Source of the DNA: Meghimatium bilineatum
Lineage: Eukaryota > Mollusca > Gastropoda > Stylommatophora > Philomycidae
NCBI GenBank assembly: GCA_034231615.1
Contig: CM067322.1
Location: 103,377,587-103,441,586 of the forward strand
DNA: 64,000 bases
Direction: 5' to 3'
The position numbers and the translations under genes are program-made. Position 1 is the stretch's first letter. The number at the start of each line of letters is the position of its first letter. The notes under the pieces were generated by a model that made no database searches, was not told the origin of the DNA, and saw only the letters and a list, made by a program, of their open reading frames with translations. Shown here piece after piece: positions 54,110 to 64,000 of this stretch.

Positions 54110-54290
54110 TTAGCGTTCATTCTTGAAACTCCCGCAGGATCTCTCTTGTAGCAGGACCATGGTCCCACTAGATTTCCAGCAGGATGTAGTCCAGAGAATG
54201 GAAATGCGTAGTTCACCGTTTTCATTTGCGCCAATGGCCCGACACATCCGTCTTCTGCGGAACAGTTTTAGCAAGAGCCGCTCACTCAGT
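54110..54290 (-). mobile_element. 3' end of a dispersed retroelement family
   Basis: Minus strand: CATTCTCTGGACTACATCC, then GGGAGTTTCAAGAATGAACG and a (GAA)n tail. Same family as 22185-22285; it carries about 35 extra bases in the middle. Confidence 0.5.
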
Positions 54291-54324
54291 CATCTAGCCA
54301 CATTTAACTCATATACCTAGCCAC

Positions 54325-54600
54325 ACACTCACGCATTCCATTTTCCGCTCACTCATGCAATTAGCCACTCACGCATTATATTACCCGTTCTCGTGCAACT
54401 AGCCACACACTCACGCATTCTATTATACGTTCACTCATGCAACTAGCCACACACTCACGCATTCTATTATACGCTCACTCATGCAACTAGCCACACACTC
54501 ACGCATTCTATTATCCACTCACTCATGCAACTAGCCTCACACTCACGCATTCTATTATCCACTCACTCATGCAACTAGCCTCACACTCATACAACTTGCC
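54325..54600. repeat. Minisatellite, 44 bp x 6
   Basis: actagccacacactcacgca units; eroded cactcactc motifs continue to about 54840. Confidence 0.93.
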
Positions 54601-54859
54601 ACTCACTCATTGAACTAGACACTCACTCGGTCAAATTCTGCCGCACACTCAGTCTACTAGCCACACACACTCCACTAGACACTCACTCAGTCAACACGCT
54701 ACTCACTCACTCATACAACTAACCACTTACTCATTCAACTAACTCGGTCAACCTACTACACACTCAATCAATCAACCACACACCCATTTAACTGGTCACC
54801 CATTCAATTAGTCATTCACTCAGTCAACTAGCCCTCATTCTGGGTCACCGTCATTCACA

Positions 54860-55245
54860 AATTCACTAGTTTATTCACATATTCCCTAATTTATTCACAT
54901 TTACATATTCACTAATTTATTCACACTGACATATTCACTAATTTATTCACATATTCACTAATTTATTCACATATTCACTAATTTATTCACATATTCACTA
55001 ATTTATTCACATATTCACTAATTTATTCACATATTCCCTAATTTATTCACATTTACATATCCACTAATTTATTCACACTGACATATTCACTAATTTATTC
55101 ACATATTCACTAATTTATTCACATATTCACTAATTTATTCACATATTCACTAATTTATTCACATATTCACTAATTTATTCACATATTCACTAATTTATTC
55201 ACATATTCACTAATTTATTCACATATTCACTAATTTATTCACATA
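54860..55245. repeat. Minisatellite, 20 bp x about 19
   Basis: atattcactaatttattcac units; a block with ttacat and actgac variants is itself duplicated (54885-54950 and 55035-55105). Confidence 0.96.
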
Positions 55246-55499
55246 GTGATTCATTCAGCTCAAATGATGTGAAACTATGTAGCATGTTATATTGAACTAT
55301 ATATCCAGTATTTTGGCCGTTATCGAATTTCTAGATAACATTTAGATTGTGTAGGTTGCCATTGCTTTCTGAATTGTCTGGATGTACATTTTGCTTAAAT
55401 GTAATCAGGTTTTTATTTGTTTGTTTGTTTGAGATCCCCAATGAACTGCGAGCGTTTAGCTCTTGCTTCCTATGTGCAGTAGGCTGGTTTTTCTGATCC
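55246..55499. other. Unassigned spacer
   Basis: Nothing recognised. Confidence 0.35.
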
Positions 55500-55830
55500 C
55501 TCTGTCATACCCAAGAGACATCAACTTTCGGCTTAGTGCAATGCCTATTGAAGGAGCCTTCTACTCAGAGGGGGTCTATAATTGTATAGATGACATGTTA
55601 CAAAGTTTCCATAAGAGAGCCTCAATATAACGACGTGTCATCTACTAAGGTTTTCTGTTGCATGGGTGGTTTGTCTAGTTGGCCATTGGTGGGATCCACA
55701 GACACAACCACATGGGTGGTTTGTCTAGTGGGCCATTGGTGGGATCCACAGACACGTCAGCGTATTTAATCAGGTATCTAAGTCATTCGAGACGAGCTCT
55801 GCACCTATCTGCCACAGAGGAATATATCTA
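55500..55830 (+). repeat. Dispersed element, family of 8500-8990 and 12225-12560
   Basis: Contains caatgcctattgaaggagc, gttttctgttgcatgggtgg and an internal 49-bp duplication (ggtggtttgtctagt ... ggatccacagacac) at about 55660-55757. Confidence 0.5.
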
Positions 55831-56757
55831 CTAAATGATGTATCTCTAAGTCGCCGGTTGAGTCACGCACTCACTCCCTACACCAGTCAGGCTATCGGCT
55901 TTTCTCTTACTATCTTCGATTCAACCCCTAACAAGATATGCCTTCTCACGGTCCGCCCCCCCCCCCCTTCATACGTGCTCAGAGACAGTTATCAAACATG
56001 CCCTGATTTCACAATCTAGTCCAGTATTTATCTGATGTGCGAGCTACTGGGTACACACCTCTCCTCTCATAAACAATCAGGTCTGGAGATTTCCACTGAA
56101 AACAGGAATCTTGTTGTGATGTGAGAAATACAATTACACAATATTTACTTGTGTTCAAGTTAATCTTGATTTCAATTGACATTTTTAGTATAAAACGATT
56201 CACACCAGCTATGTCCGACTTTAAAATAAAGTACCTCCCCAAATATACAACGAAATATCATTGCAATTTTGTGTGTCAACTTGACATGTTATAGACCATA
56301 TGAATTGAATTTTTCATAAAAATCAGCCATTTGTTTAATTTTTTGTTTATTTGCGATGCATCAAACATCTACTTGTCACCTCACATCTCACACTTGTTTT
56401 AAGATTTTAAAAGATGTTTACAATCATTTATGTCAGCTCACATCTCACACATGTTTTAAGATGTTTACAATCAATTATAAGACCTGATTTACACATGATT
56501 GGTTTATCATAAGATACAGTTGGCAAAATTGAAAACGTGAAATTGCACTATTTTGTACTCTTGAATACAAGACATGGAAGTGTAAAGTTGTATCCGGTGT
56601 AATGTCTCAAGTGGTAAAGTTTCTTTTCTCGAGACATAATTATTAGCACGCCGGAATAGATCCAAGGAATTCATTCGTGCATAAAAACTGGACATTATAC
56701 TCAAATAAAGTATATTTCTGCTGCATCTAACCAAATGTAACAATATATGCAAATAGT
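55831..56757. other. Unassigned region, one weak open frame
   Basis: A minus-strand frame 56242-56009 (77 codons; contains WKSPDLIVYERRGVYPVA) has coding-like composition but no recognisable family or splice context. A short 45-bp imperfect duplication lies at 56385-56475 (cacatctcacac). Poly-C tract near 55957-55966. Confidence 0.3.
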
Positions 56758-57037
56758 TTTCAAAGCTATTGAAACATACTATAGTCAAATTTTCGTATCT
56801 GGTGACTTGATTTTAAAGCTAGTGAAACGTGCTATATTCTATGGCTTAAAGCTAGTGAAACGTACTATATTATATGGCTTAAAGCTAGTGAAACGTGCTA
56901 TATTATATGGCTTTAAGATAGTGAAGCGTGCTATATTATATGGCTTTAAGATAGTGAAGCGTGCTATATTATATGGCTCAAAGCTAGTGATACGTGCTAT
57001 AGTAAAGTTTTTAAAGATAGGAAAACATGCTATAGTC
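56758..57037. repeat. Minisatellite, about 33 bp, left part
   Basis: ttaaagctagtgaaacgtgc units with ctatattatatggc; continues beyond the hAT insertion at 57508. Confidence 0.92.
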
Positions 57038-57507
57038 CAGGGGTTGGCAACCTATGGCACACGTGCCACACTTGGCACGCCACGCAATTTCAAATGGCAC
57101 GCACGTTTCCTATATAAAGTTGATTATAAATCAATTACCGGGTTTCTTCGCTCATTTCGACACTCGCCTAACACCTGAACATTCAGAAAATTGTGTCAAA
57201 CTCAAAGCGACAAAGTTTGTTGTCGATATTGAGCAACTGGCCACGACCATGCAAGGGCAAGGCTCCCATTCATAATAAAAACAGTTTTTTTAAATCTTTC
57301 AAGAAACTATTTCTTTTAATGTTGATTACAACTTTACATATTATTGAATGTCACTATATATTAATTAATTAAAATATAAAAATAAAATATATGGTAAAAT
57401 AAGAATATTGGCCTCGGCTTGTATAGAAAATGATATGTGATGTTGGCACTCTGAATAATTTGAAACCTTAAGTTGGCTCACAGTTAGCAATAGGTTGCCG
57501 ACCGTTG
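57038..57507 (+). mobile_element. hAT-like element, 470 bp, internally deleted
   Basis: 5' end caggggttggcaacctatgg; the 3' end, reverse-complemented, begins CAACGGTCGGCAACCTATTG, about 17 of 21 positions alike, as in hAT terminal repeats. Exact 8-bp duplications ctatagtc flank it (57030-57037 and 57508-57515). Inside, a frame reads GFFAHFDTRLTPEHSENCVK and VVDIEQLATTMQGQ, resembling a scrap of hAT transposase, so this looks like a deletion derivative rather than a de novo MITE. Cannot transpose alone. Confidence 0.88.
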
Positions 57508-57640
57508 CTATAGTCTATGACTTAAAGCTAGTGAAACGTACTATAGTCTAGTTTCTAAAGCTATCGAAACATGCTATAGTCTATGGCTTAAAACTAGCGA
57601 AACGTGCTATTGCTTAAAACTAGTGAAACGTGTTATCGTC
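57508..57640. repeat. Minisatellite, about 33 bp, right part
   Basis: Continuation of the 56758 array (aaagctagtgaaacgtacta, aaactagcgaaacgtgct). Confidence 0.88.
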
Positions 57641-57649
57641 TAGTTTTCC

Positions 57650-58025
57650 AATACTCTTTCTTCTTCTTCTTCTTCCCCTTTTTCGTCTTCATCCTGCCAC
57701 TTTTTATTTATCTTTTCCTCTTCTTGTACTTCGTTTTTTATCCTGCATCTTCTTCTATCCCATTCCCATTTTCTTCTTCTCTATTTGTTCATGGTTTTCT
57801 TTTTCCTCTTCTTCATCTCTCATTCTTTATTTTCTTCTTCTTCCTCTTTTTCATCTTTCTCTTACTCCCTGTTCCTCTTCATCTTTTTCCTTTCTCTTTG
57901 TTTATCTTACTTTTCTCAACTTCTCATCTTCCTGTTCTTCTTTTCCCTGTTCCTCTTCCTCTTTTCTCCTATTCGTCTCCCTGTACCTCCTCTGCAACAT
58001 ATTCGCCTTCCTCTTCCACCTGTTT
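57650..58025. repeat. Polypyrimidine (CTT/TCC) tract
   Basis: About 370 bp of cttcttcttcttcccc-type sequence, almost without purines on the + strand. Open frames here are low-complexity Phe/Leu/Ser and not genes. Confidence 0.85.
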
Positions 58026-58029
58026 CTCA

Positions 58030-58197
58030 TCCCTGTTCTACTCCCTGTTCTTCGTGTCCCTCTACTCCCTGTTCTTCGTGTCCCTCTACTCCCTGTTCTT
58101 CGTGTCCCTCTACTCCCTGTTCTTCGTGTCCCTCTACTCCCTGTTCTTCATGTCCCTCTACTCCCTGTTCTTCGTGTCCCTCTACTCCCTGTTCTTC
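58030..58197. repeat. Minisatellite, 24 bp x 7
   Basis: tctactccctgttcttcgtg units; likely grew from the polypyrimidine tract. Confidence 0.95.
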
Positions 58198-58412
58198 TTC
58201 ATTCTGTTCGTTTTTCATTGATCTTTGTTCGCACTGACTTCACATATTTTATATGATCGATCATCTTCCAATATGTTTAGCCTGTCAGTGAGAGACTTCG
58301 TGTAAAAGCAATAGAAAACGATTAAAGTTGAATATACAAATAAAACTTCCTGGAACAGATATCCCAACAGCAGTAAATATAGAATGTCTCTATTTTCCTA
58401 ACAAAATTTCTC

Positions 58413-59037
58413 GGAGTTTGAACACACACAACAAACTCGGAGTTTGAACACATACAATACACTCGGAGTTTGAACACATACAACAAACTCGGAGTTTGAA
58501 CACACACAACAAACTCGGAGTTTGAACACACACAACAACTCGGAGTTTGAACACATACAATACACTCGGAGTTTGAACACACACAACAAACTCGGAGTTT
58601 GAACACACACAACAAACTCGGAGTTTGAACACACACAACAAACTCGGAGTTTGAACACACACAACAAACTCGGAGTTTGAACACACACAACAAACTCGGA
58701 GTTTGAACACACACAACAAACTCGGAGTTTGAACACATACAATACACTCGGAGTTTGAACACACACAACAAACTCGGAGTTTGAACACACACAACAAACT
58801 CGGAGTTTGAACACACACAACAAACTCGGAGTTTGAACACACACAACAAACTCGGAGTTTGAACACATACAATACACTCGGAGTTTGAACACACACAACA
58901 AACTCGGAGTTTGAACACACACAACAAACTCGGAGTTTGAACACACACAACAAACTCGGAGTTTGAACACACACAACAAACTCGGAGTTTGAACACACAC
59001 AACAAACTCGGCGTTTGAACACAGACAACAAACTCGG
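58413..59037. repeat. Minisatellite, 26 bp x 24
   Basis: cggagtttgaacacacacaa units. A second form (catacaatacact) recurs about every 150-180 bp (58445, 58555, 58735, 58865), a hint of higher-order structure. Confidence 0.97.
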
Positions 59038-59039
59038 AG

Positions 59040-59618
59040 CAATTGACCTCCATCAGAGAAAAAGGTTGTACTAGCCAGCAAAGCAATTGACCTCCATCAG
59101 AGAAAACAGTTGTACTAGCCATCAAAGCAATTGACCTCCATCAGAGAAAACGGCTGTACTAGCCAGCAATTGACCTCCATCAGAGAAAACTGTTGTACTA
59201 GCCAGCAATTGACCTCCATCAGAGAAAACGGTTGTACTAGCCAGCAATTGACCTCCATCAGAGAAAACTGTTGTACTAGCCAGCAATTGACCTCCATCAG
59301 AGAAAACGGTTGTACTAGCCAGCAATTGACCTCCATCAGAGAAAACGGTTGTACTAGCCAGCAATTGACCTCCATCAGAGAAAACTGTTGTACTAGCCAG
59401 CAATTGACCTCCATCAGAGAAAACGGTTGTACTAGCCAGCAATTGACCTCCATCAGAGAAAACGGTTGTACTAGCCAGCAATTGACCTCCATCAGAGAAA
59501 ACTGTTGTACTAGCCAGCAATTGACCTCCATCAGAGAAAACGGTTGTACTAGCCAGCAATTGACCTCCATCAGAGAAAACGGTTGTACTAGCCAGCAATT
59601 GGTCACCTCCAGAGAAAA
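59040..59618. repeat. Minisatellite, 39 bp x about 14
   Basis: aattgacctccatcagagaa units; variants cggttg and ctgttg recur in the order C-T-C-C-T, and the first copies have an extra caaag. Directly abuts the 26-bp array. Confidence 0.97.
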
Positions 59619-59999
59619 CGGTAGTATTTCTGTGCCCTGATCTACAGAATACCACTTCATTGCTAATTGTGTTTGCATAATACTGTACGTTCTGCCATGT
59701 TGAAATATGCGGTAACGTGCAGGGAAGATGGTATCAACATACTAGCAGGCACACAGCCCCCCCCCCCGGGTGTGAACATCTTTTACAGATTTGATATTCA
59801 GATTTCGGCAGAAGAGATTTGACAAGGAGAGTTCTAACGTGATATTCTCATAGAAACAGAGCTATAGTTTGTTCATGGAAGCCATATATTTGTGGAATAA
59901 CTGTCAGGGCGATAAAATATCAATGTCTAAATCAGAAAATTTATTGTTAGCCGGCAGGTAACACAACAAGAGAACGAAAGGTAGATCACAGGATTAAAG
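59619..59999. other. Unassigned spacer with poly-C tract
   Basis: cccccccccc near 59758-59767; no gene seen. Confidence 0.35.
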
Positions 60000-60440
60000 A
60001 AATGAAGAAAGTCACATGACAAGAAAGGAATACAGAAGTAGGAAGGTCGCACGATTAGAGAAAAGAAGAAGATCACATGACTAGAGAAGGAAAGAATATC
60101 ACATGACTAGAAAAGGAAAGAATATCACATGATTAAAGAAAAAAGATCACATTGCTAGAGGAAAAAAAAGATCACATTGATAGTGAAAATAATCACATTT
60201 CTAGAGAAAAAAGATCACATTGCTTGAGAATGGAAGAATATCACATGATTAGAGAAAAAAGATCACATTGATAGAAAAAAGATCATATTGCTAGAGAAAA
60301 AAGATCACATTGCTTGAGAATGGAAGAATATCACATTTCTACAGAAAAAAAGATCACATTGCTTGAGAATGGAAGAATATCACATGACTAGAGAAAAGAA
60401 GATCACATTGCTAGAGAAAAAGATCACATGGCTAGATAAA
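60000..60440. repeat. Degenerate minisatellite, about 25 bp x 17
   Basis: agagaaaaaagatcacattg units mixed with ggaagaatatcacatgact; period irregular. Confidence 0.88.
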
Positions 60441-60509
60441 GGAAAACTATCACATGCATCACTCGGTCCATTTGTCCATCCTATATCTCTATCTAGCAGT
60501 ACCCAGTAT

Positions 60510-61000
60510 TAAAACAGGTGCACCATTTCAGGTATTTGGGTACAACGGTTACAGCAGATGGAAGAAGTTCAGCAGAAATCAGAAGAAGAATAGAGCAGGC
60601 AAAAACAACATTTAAAAAAATGAAAAATATATTGTGTAATATTGTGTAAAATTGTGTAATATTGTGTAATATTGTGTAATATTGTGTAATATGACCTTGT
60701 CATTAGAGGTGAGGAAGAGAGTTCTACAGTGCTATATAACCCCTATACTAACATATGGATGTGAGTCTTGGACAATAAACAAACTGGAAAGTGGGAAACT
60801 AGAGGCAGTAGAGATGTGGTTCTACAGAAGAATGATGAAAATACCATGGACTGCAAGAAAAACTAATGAGGAGGTGTTGAAAGAGTAAATGTGAAACGGA
60901 GCTTAATCAATAATATAAGGAAATGGCAATCTTTATTTTTAGTTTTGGCCACGTTATGAGACAAGGAGGTTTGGAGGACGAACATAGTCACAACAGGTGT
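60510..61000 (+). mobile_element. RTE/BovB-like LINE fragment
   Basis: Reads in different frames HHFRYLGTTVTADGRSSAEI, RRRIEQAKTTFKKMKNIL, then an 11-bp repeat expansion (60637-60692), then MTLSLEVRKRVLQCYITP, ILTYGCESWTINKLESG, MWFYRRMMKIPWTARKTN and, after a stop at 60886, degraded GHVMRQGGLED. Very close to 34427-35962. Confidence 0.87.
60637..60692. repeat. 11-bp repeat expansion within LINE
   Basis: attgtgtaata x 5; the single-copy form atattgtgtaatatgacc is what the related LINE has. Confidence 0.92.
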
Positions 61001-62029
61001 GCCAGAATTGGGTAGGCACATTTCAACAAGAAGCGAGAGCCCTTCATAAGCTGGGAACATCACAGGAGATAGTGAGAACCCTTCACCGACAGCGGAAGAT
61101 TGACGGTATGAAATGCCATGATACGTTGCATGGCCAGCCCATATAGGTCATGTGTAATAATATTGCCACTACCTTCCTCAGGATGCTGAATAGCAAATAC
61201 AAAGATGGACTGGCGAGTCAATAAGCATTGTTACTCGAACCCTGTCGTGACAACAAGCGACCAGGTAGACAGCCAAAGTATGAATGTGCACACATGCGTG
61301 TATTTGATGACTTGTCACCCCTTTGTATATAATGAACAAAATGTGCGTCGGTGAGAACGGATTGGAGTATATAAGATGCATGAAGAATTTTAATTGATCA
61401 GAAGCGTTGGAGAGAACTTGACAATTTGGGATTGGAGATACTTTTTTGACATATTTCGGATATTATGTTATATGTTTGTTGTTACTGAGGATATTTCAAT
61501 ACCTGTACGGGATGTTTGGTGTTGTTGTAATAGTCCTTGTCTCGATCGGTCCGTTCTGGTGACTTTGTGTCCATGGTTTGAATGGTTTGACGAAATCGTT
61601 CTTTTTTGGAGATGCGGTTAGTCAAGTACGGAAGAACGCGTGTGCAATTGTTGCTAGGCGATTTGGTGCCGTTGAACGGACCGGTTAAATTCCCGTAAGT
61701 CTCAAGAATTTTTAAAAATTGTCCTCTGGCTTCCTACTTAAATTTACTTGTATTTTGACATTCGGAGAGCTAGGAGCGACTAGATAAGTCGCAAAAGTGT
61801 AACACGGGAAAAAATACCCGCATAGCTAGAGTTTAATTAGAAGTGTTAGTATAAGTGATTATACGTTTTTAGATAGGAGTTGTTGGGGGCATTACTTGAA
61901 TAGCTCTAAGCTGGAAGACGGTGTAAGTCTCAAATATATAAACTAGATTTCTCGCTGGATAGTGAATCAACGGAACAGACAGTTTCAAGGAGTTGAACCG
62001 ATATTGAGAACTTAAAAGTCATGGACGTC
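61001..62029. other. Unassigned region with a SINE-like scrap
   Basis: gatttggtgccgttgaacgg then ggttaaattccc (61661-61693) resembles a tRNA-type head; ttcctacttaaatttactt at 61730 matches 40112-40130. A + frame near 61040-61110 (REALHKLGTSQEIVRTLH-like) hints at a helix-turn-helix but is not followed up by other motifs. Confidence 0.3.
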
Positions 62030-62130
62030 AAAGTAACATCGCACAAGTCACAGGACTTGAACATCGCAAGAGTCACAGGAGTTGAACATCGCACAAGTCA
62101 CAGGACTTGAACATCGCACAAGTCACATTC
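62030..62130. repeat. Tandem repeat, 25 bp x 4
   Basis: aacatcgcacaagtcacagg units. Confidence 0.93.
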
Positions 62131-62967
62131 TGTGAACATTCACGTCTCTGCCAACATCACAAAAACTTGTAACCACTTGTAGCAAAATCAGTCTGAATAA
62201 ATAATCGGCAAGCACACAAGAACTTCATCAGGGATAGAATGAACAACTTTTATTTAAATTACGCGCACCTGACGTAACTTGTTTTTTATGAGAACAGAAT
62301 GAAGTGTTTTTTTTTAATCTAAAAAAATATCCAGAAATGTTTAAGTGATATTATAAACATAAAGTAACGAAAAAACATATAAACCAAAATAAAGGCTAAA
62401 TGAGCGTTCTGGTGATTATAAAGCAAAGTGCCGGAGGTGATGTCCTAAGGAATTTGCGAGTTATCTGCTGCATCGAAATGTATCAAACACACAGGTGAAA
62501 CTAACACGTGCGCTTGAGAGATTCTAAATGTATAGAAACAGTTTGATAGCTTTCAAATTAAGCTTTGAAGTGGCGACCTTTTGATGTTTCTCATAATCTG
62601 TGTATCACGATGCAAAACTCTAGCCTCGTCTCTACGGCGTAAATTTTTCGGAAAGATTAGGGCTGAGAGTAGGAGTTTGATCAGACTTCACGAAAAATGG
62701 TTGAAATTTCGGCAGAAAAAATATTAGAAAAACATTTGTGTGTCTTGTCTTTCATTTAGTATAAGTAGCGGGATTGTGTCTTGTATCACCATTCAATGGA
62801 AGCGGAGGGATTGTCCTGTATATATACATTGAGTGGAAACGGTGTAATGATGTTATTGGATACCAAGCGACCACACATTTCATGATCTGACAACCATCTT
62901 GATTTAATCATGTGACACCTGACAGTAAAATCATAGAAAAGACAATAGATAGATTATCTACTGTCTC
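62131..62967. other. Unassigned region, no gene seen
   Basis: A two-copy imperfect duplication (cttgtatcaccattcaatgg, cctgtatatatacattgagtgg) near 62780-62840; otherwise nothing recognised. Confidence 0.35.
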
Positions 62968-64000
62968 ACCAGGGAAATTTAGCAGTATTTCTCACGGTCT
63001 GCTTGTCGTAGGGCAGACTGACACCATGATCAGTATTTCTCACGGTCTGCTTGTCGTAGGGCAGACTGACACCATGATCAGTATTTCTCACGGTCTGCTT
63101 GTCGTACGGCAGACTGACACCATGATCAGTATTTATCACGGTCTGCTTGTCGTAGGGCAGACTGACACCATGATCAGTATTTATCACGGTCTGCTTGTCG
63201 TAGGGCAGACTGACACCATGAGCAGTATTTATCACGGTCTGCTTGTCGTAGGGCAGACTGACACCATGATCAGTATTTCTCAAGGTCTGCTTGTCGTAGG
63301 GCAGACTGACACAATGAGCAGTATTTCTCACGGTCTGCTTGTCGTAGGGCAGACTGACACCATGAGCAGTATTTCTCACGGTCTGCTTGTCGTAGGGCAG
63401 ACTGACACCATGATCAGTATTTCTCACGGTATGCTTGTCGTAGGGCAGACTGACACCATGAGCAGTATTTCTCACGGTCTGCTTGTCGTAGGGCAGACTG
63501 ACACCATGATCAGTATTTCTCACGGTATGCTTGTCGTAGGGCAGACTGACACCATGAGCAGTATTTCTCACGGTCTGCTTGTCGTAGGGCAGACTGACAC
63601 CATGAGCAGTATTTCTCACGGTCTGCTTGTCGTAGGGCAGACTGACACCATGATCAGTAATTCTCACGGTCTGCTTGTCGTAGGGCAGACTGACACCATG
63701 AGCAGTATTTCTCACGGTCTGCGTGTCGTAGGGCAGACTGACACCATGATCAGTATTTCTCACCGTCTGCTTGTCGTAGGGCAGACTGACACCATGATCA
63801 GTATTTCTCACGGTCTGCTTGTCGTAGGGCAGACTGACACCATGATCAGTATTTCTCACGGTCTGCTTGTCGTAGGGCAGACTGACACCATGATCAGTAT
63901 TTCTCACGGTCTGCTTGTCGTAGGGCAGACTGACACCATGATCAGTATTTCTCACGGTCTGCTTGTCGTAGGGCAGACTGACACCATGATCAGTAATTCT
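62968..64000. repeat. Minisatellite, 48 bp x 21.5, runs off the window
   Basis: gtatttctcacggtctgctt then gtcgtagggcagactgacac. Each unit has gtctgc ... gcagac, a 6-bp inverted repeat with a 10-base loop. atgatca and atgagca variants alternate irregularly. 16 codons per unit, minus strand open for 329 codons; not a credible gene. Confidence 0.97.

Noticed and set aside
54123..54320. 65-codon + frame
   Set aside because: It is the antisense of a dispersed retroelement end with a (GAA)n tail.
57604..58256. Three overlapping frames of 150-208 codons, Phe/Leu/Ser-rich
   Set aside because: Polypyrimidine tract plus 24-bp array; low complexity explains the lack of stops.
58322..59678. Frames of 267, 227, 213, 187 and 177 codons
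   Set aside because: Translations of the 26-bp and 39-bp arrays in several frames; no unique sequence or start context.
62966..63955. 329-codon minus-strand frame with 16-residue repeats
   Set aside because: 48-bp array; could in principle be a repetitive protein, but no signal peptide, unique ends or splice sites are visible and similar arrays nearby are clearly non-coding.
1..64000. Bacterial or phage gene cluster
   Set aside because: Introns with matching phases, LINEs, Penelope and hAT elements and SINE-like heads indicate an animal genome; no ribosome-binding-site-led gene strings occur.

Overview
This is a eukaryotic window, almost certainly from an invertebrate animal. It contains spliced coding exons with GT..AG junctions, many non-LTR retrotransposon fragments, a Penelope-like element, DNA transposons and tRNA-derived SINE-like pieces, and no operons or bacterial-style gene packing. 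The retroelement mix (RTE/BovB-like and I-like LINEs, Penelope with a GIY-YIG domain) and the tandem-repeat load resemble lophotrochozoan genomes, possibly a mollusc. That assignment is inference; nothing here fixes the species.

The only host gene recognised with confidence is the C-terminal half of an SLC46-family (proton-coupled folate transporter-like) major facilitator protein on the + strand. Four exons (3756-3981, 4820-4903, 7464-7620, 9269-9374) join in compatible phases into 190 residues and a stop. Upstream exons were not found. Its introns are filled with minisatellites, an RTE-like LINE fragment (6150-7021) and a pogo-like MITE (9066-9239).

The rest is about 40% tandem repeat: roughly 70 separate arrays, periods 5 to 88 bp, covering about 26 kb by my hand count. 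The largest are 45058-47325, 23090-24836, 36186-37912, 52440-53655, 32321-33530, 10322-11418 and the array running off the right edge (62968-64000). Between arrays lie retrotransposon pieces: RTE/BovB-like LINE 3' portions (1500-1810, 2385-2735, 6150-7021, 10168-10321, 11513-11862, 14961-15728, 20040-20480, 22370-22870, 34133-34420, 34427-35962, 60510-61000), two I-like LINEs (18868-20010 with an intact RNase H active site; 41715-44150, internally deleted), and a Penelope-like element (40500-41690) preceded by a hammerhead-ribozyme-like motif. A 470-bp hAT-like element with an exact 8-bp target duplication (57038-57507) splits a minisatellite.

The long open frames inside arrays are not credible genes. 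They arise because repeat periods divisible by 3 (39, 42, 48, 57, 36, 15 bp and others) lack stops, often on both strands. A few short coding-like stretches (9787-10170, 28010-28260, 30819-31281, 31868-32020) may be host exons or old element remnants and are listed with low confidence. The recurring theme is that minisatellites nucleate anywhere, including over a splice donor and inside LINE reading frames, and transposons insert into them. I saw no convincing new multi-gene system.
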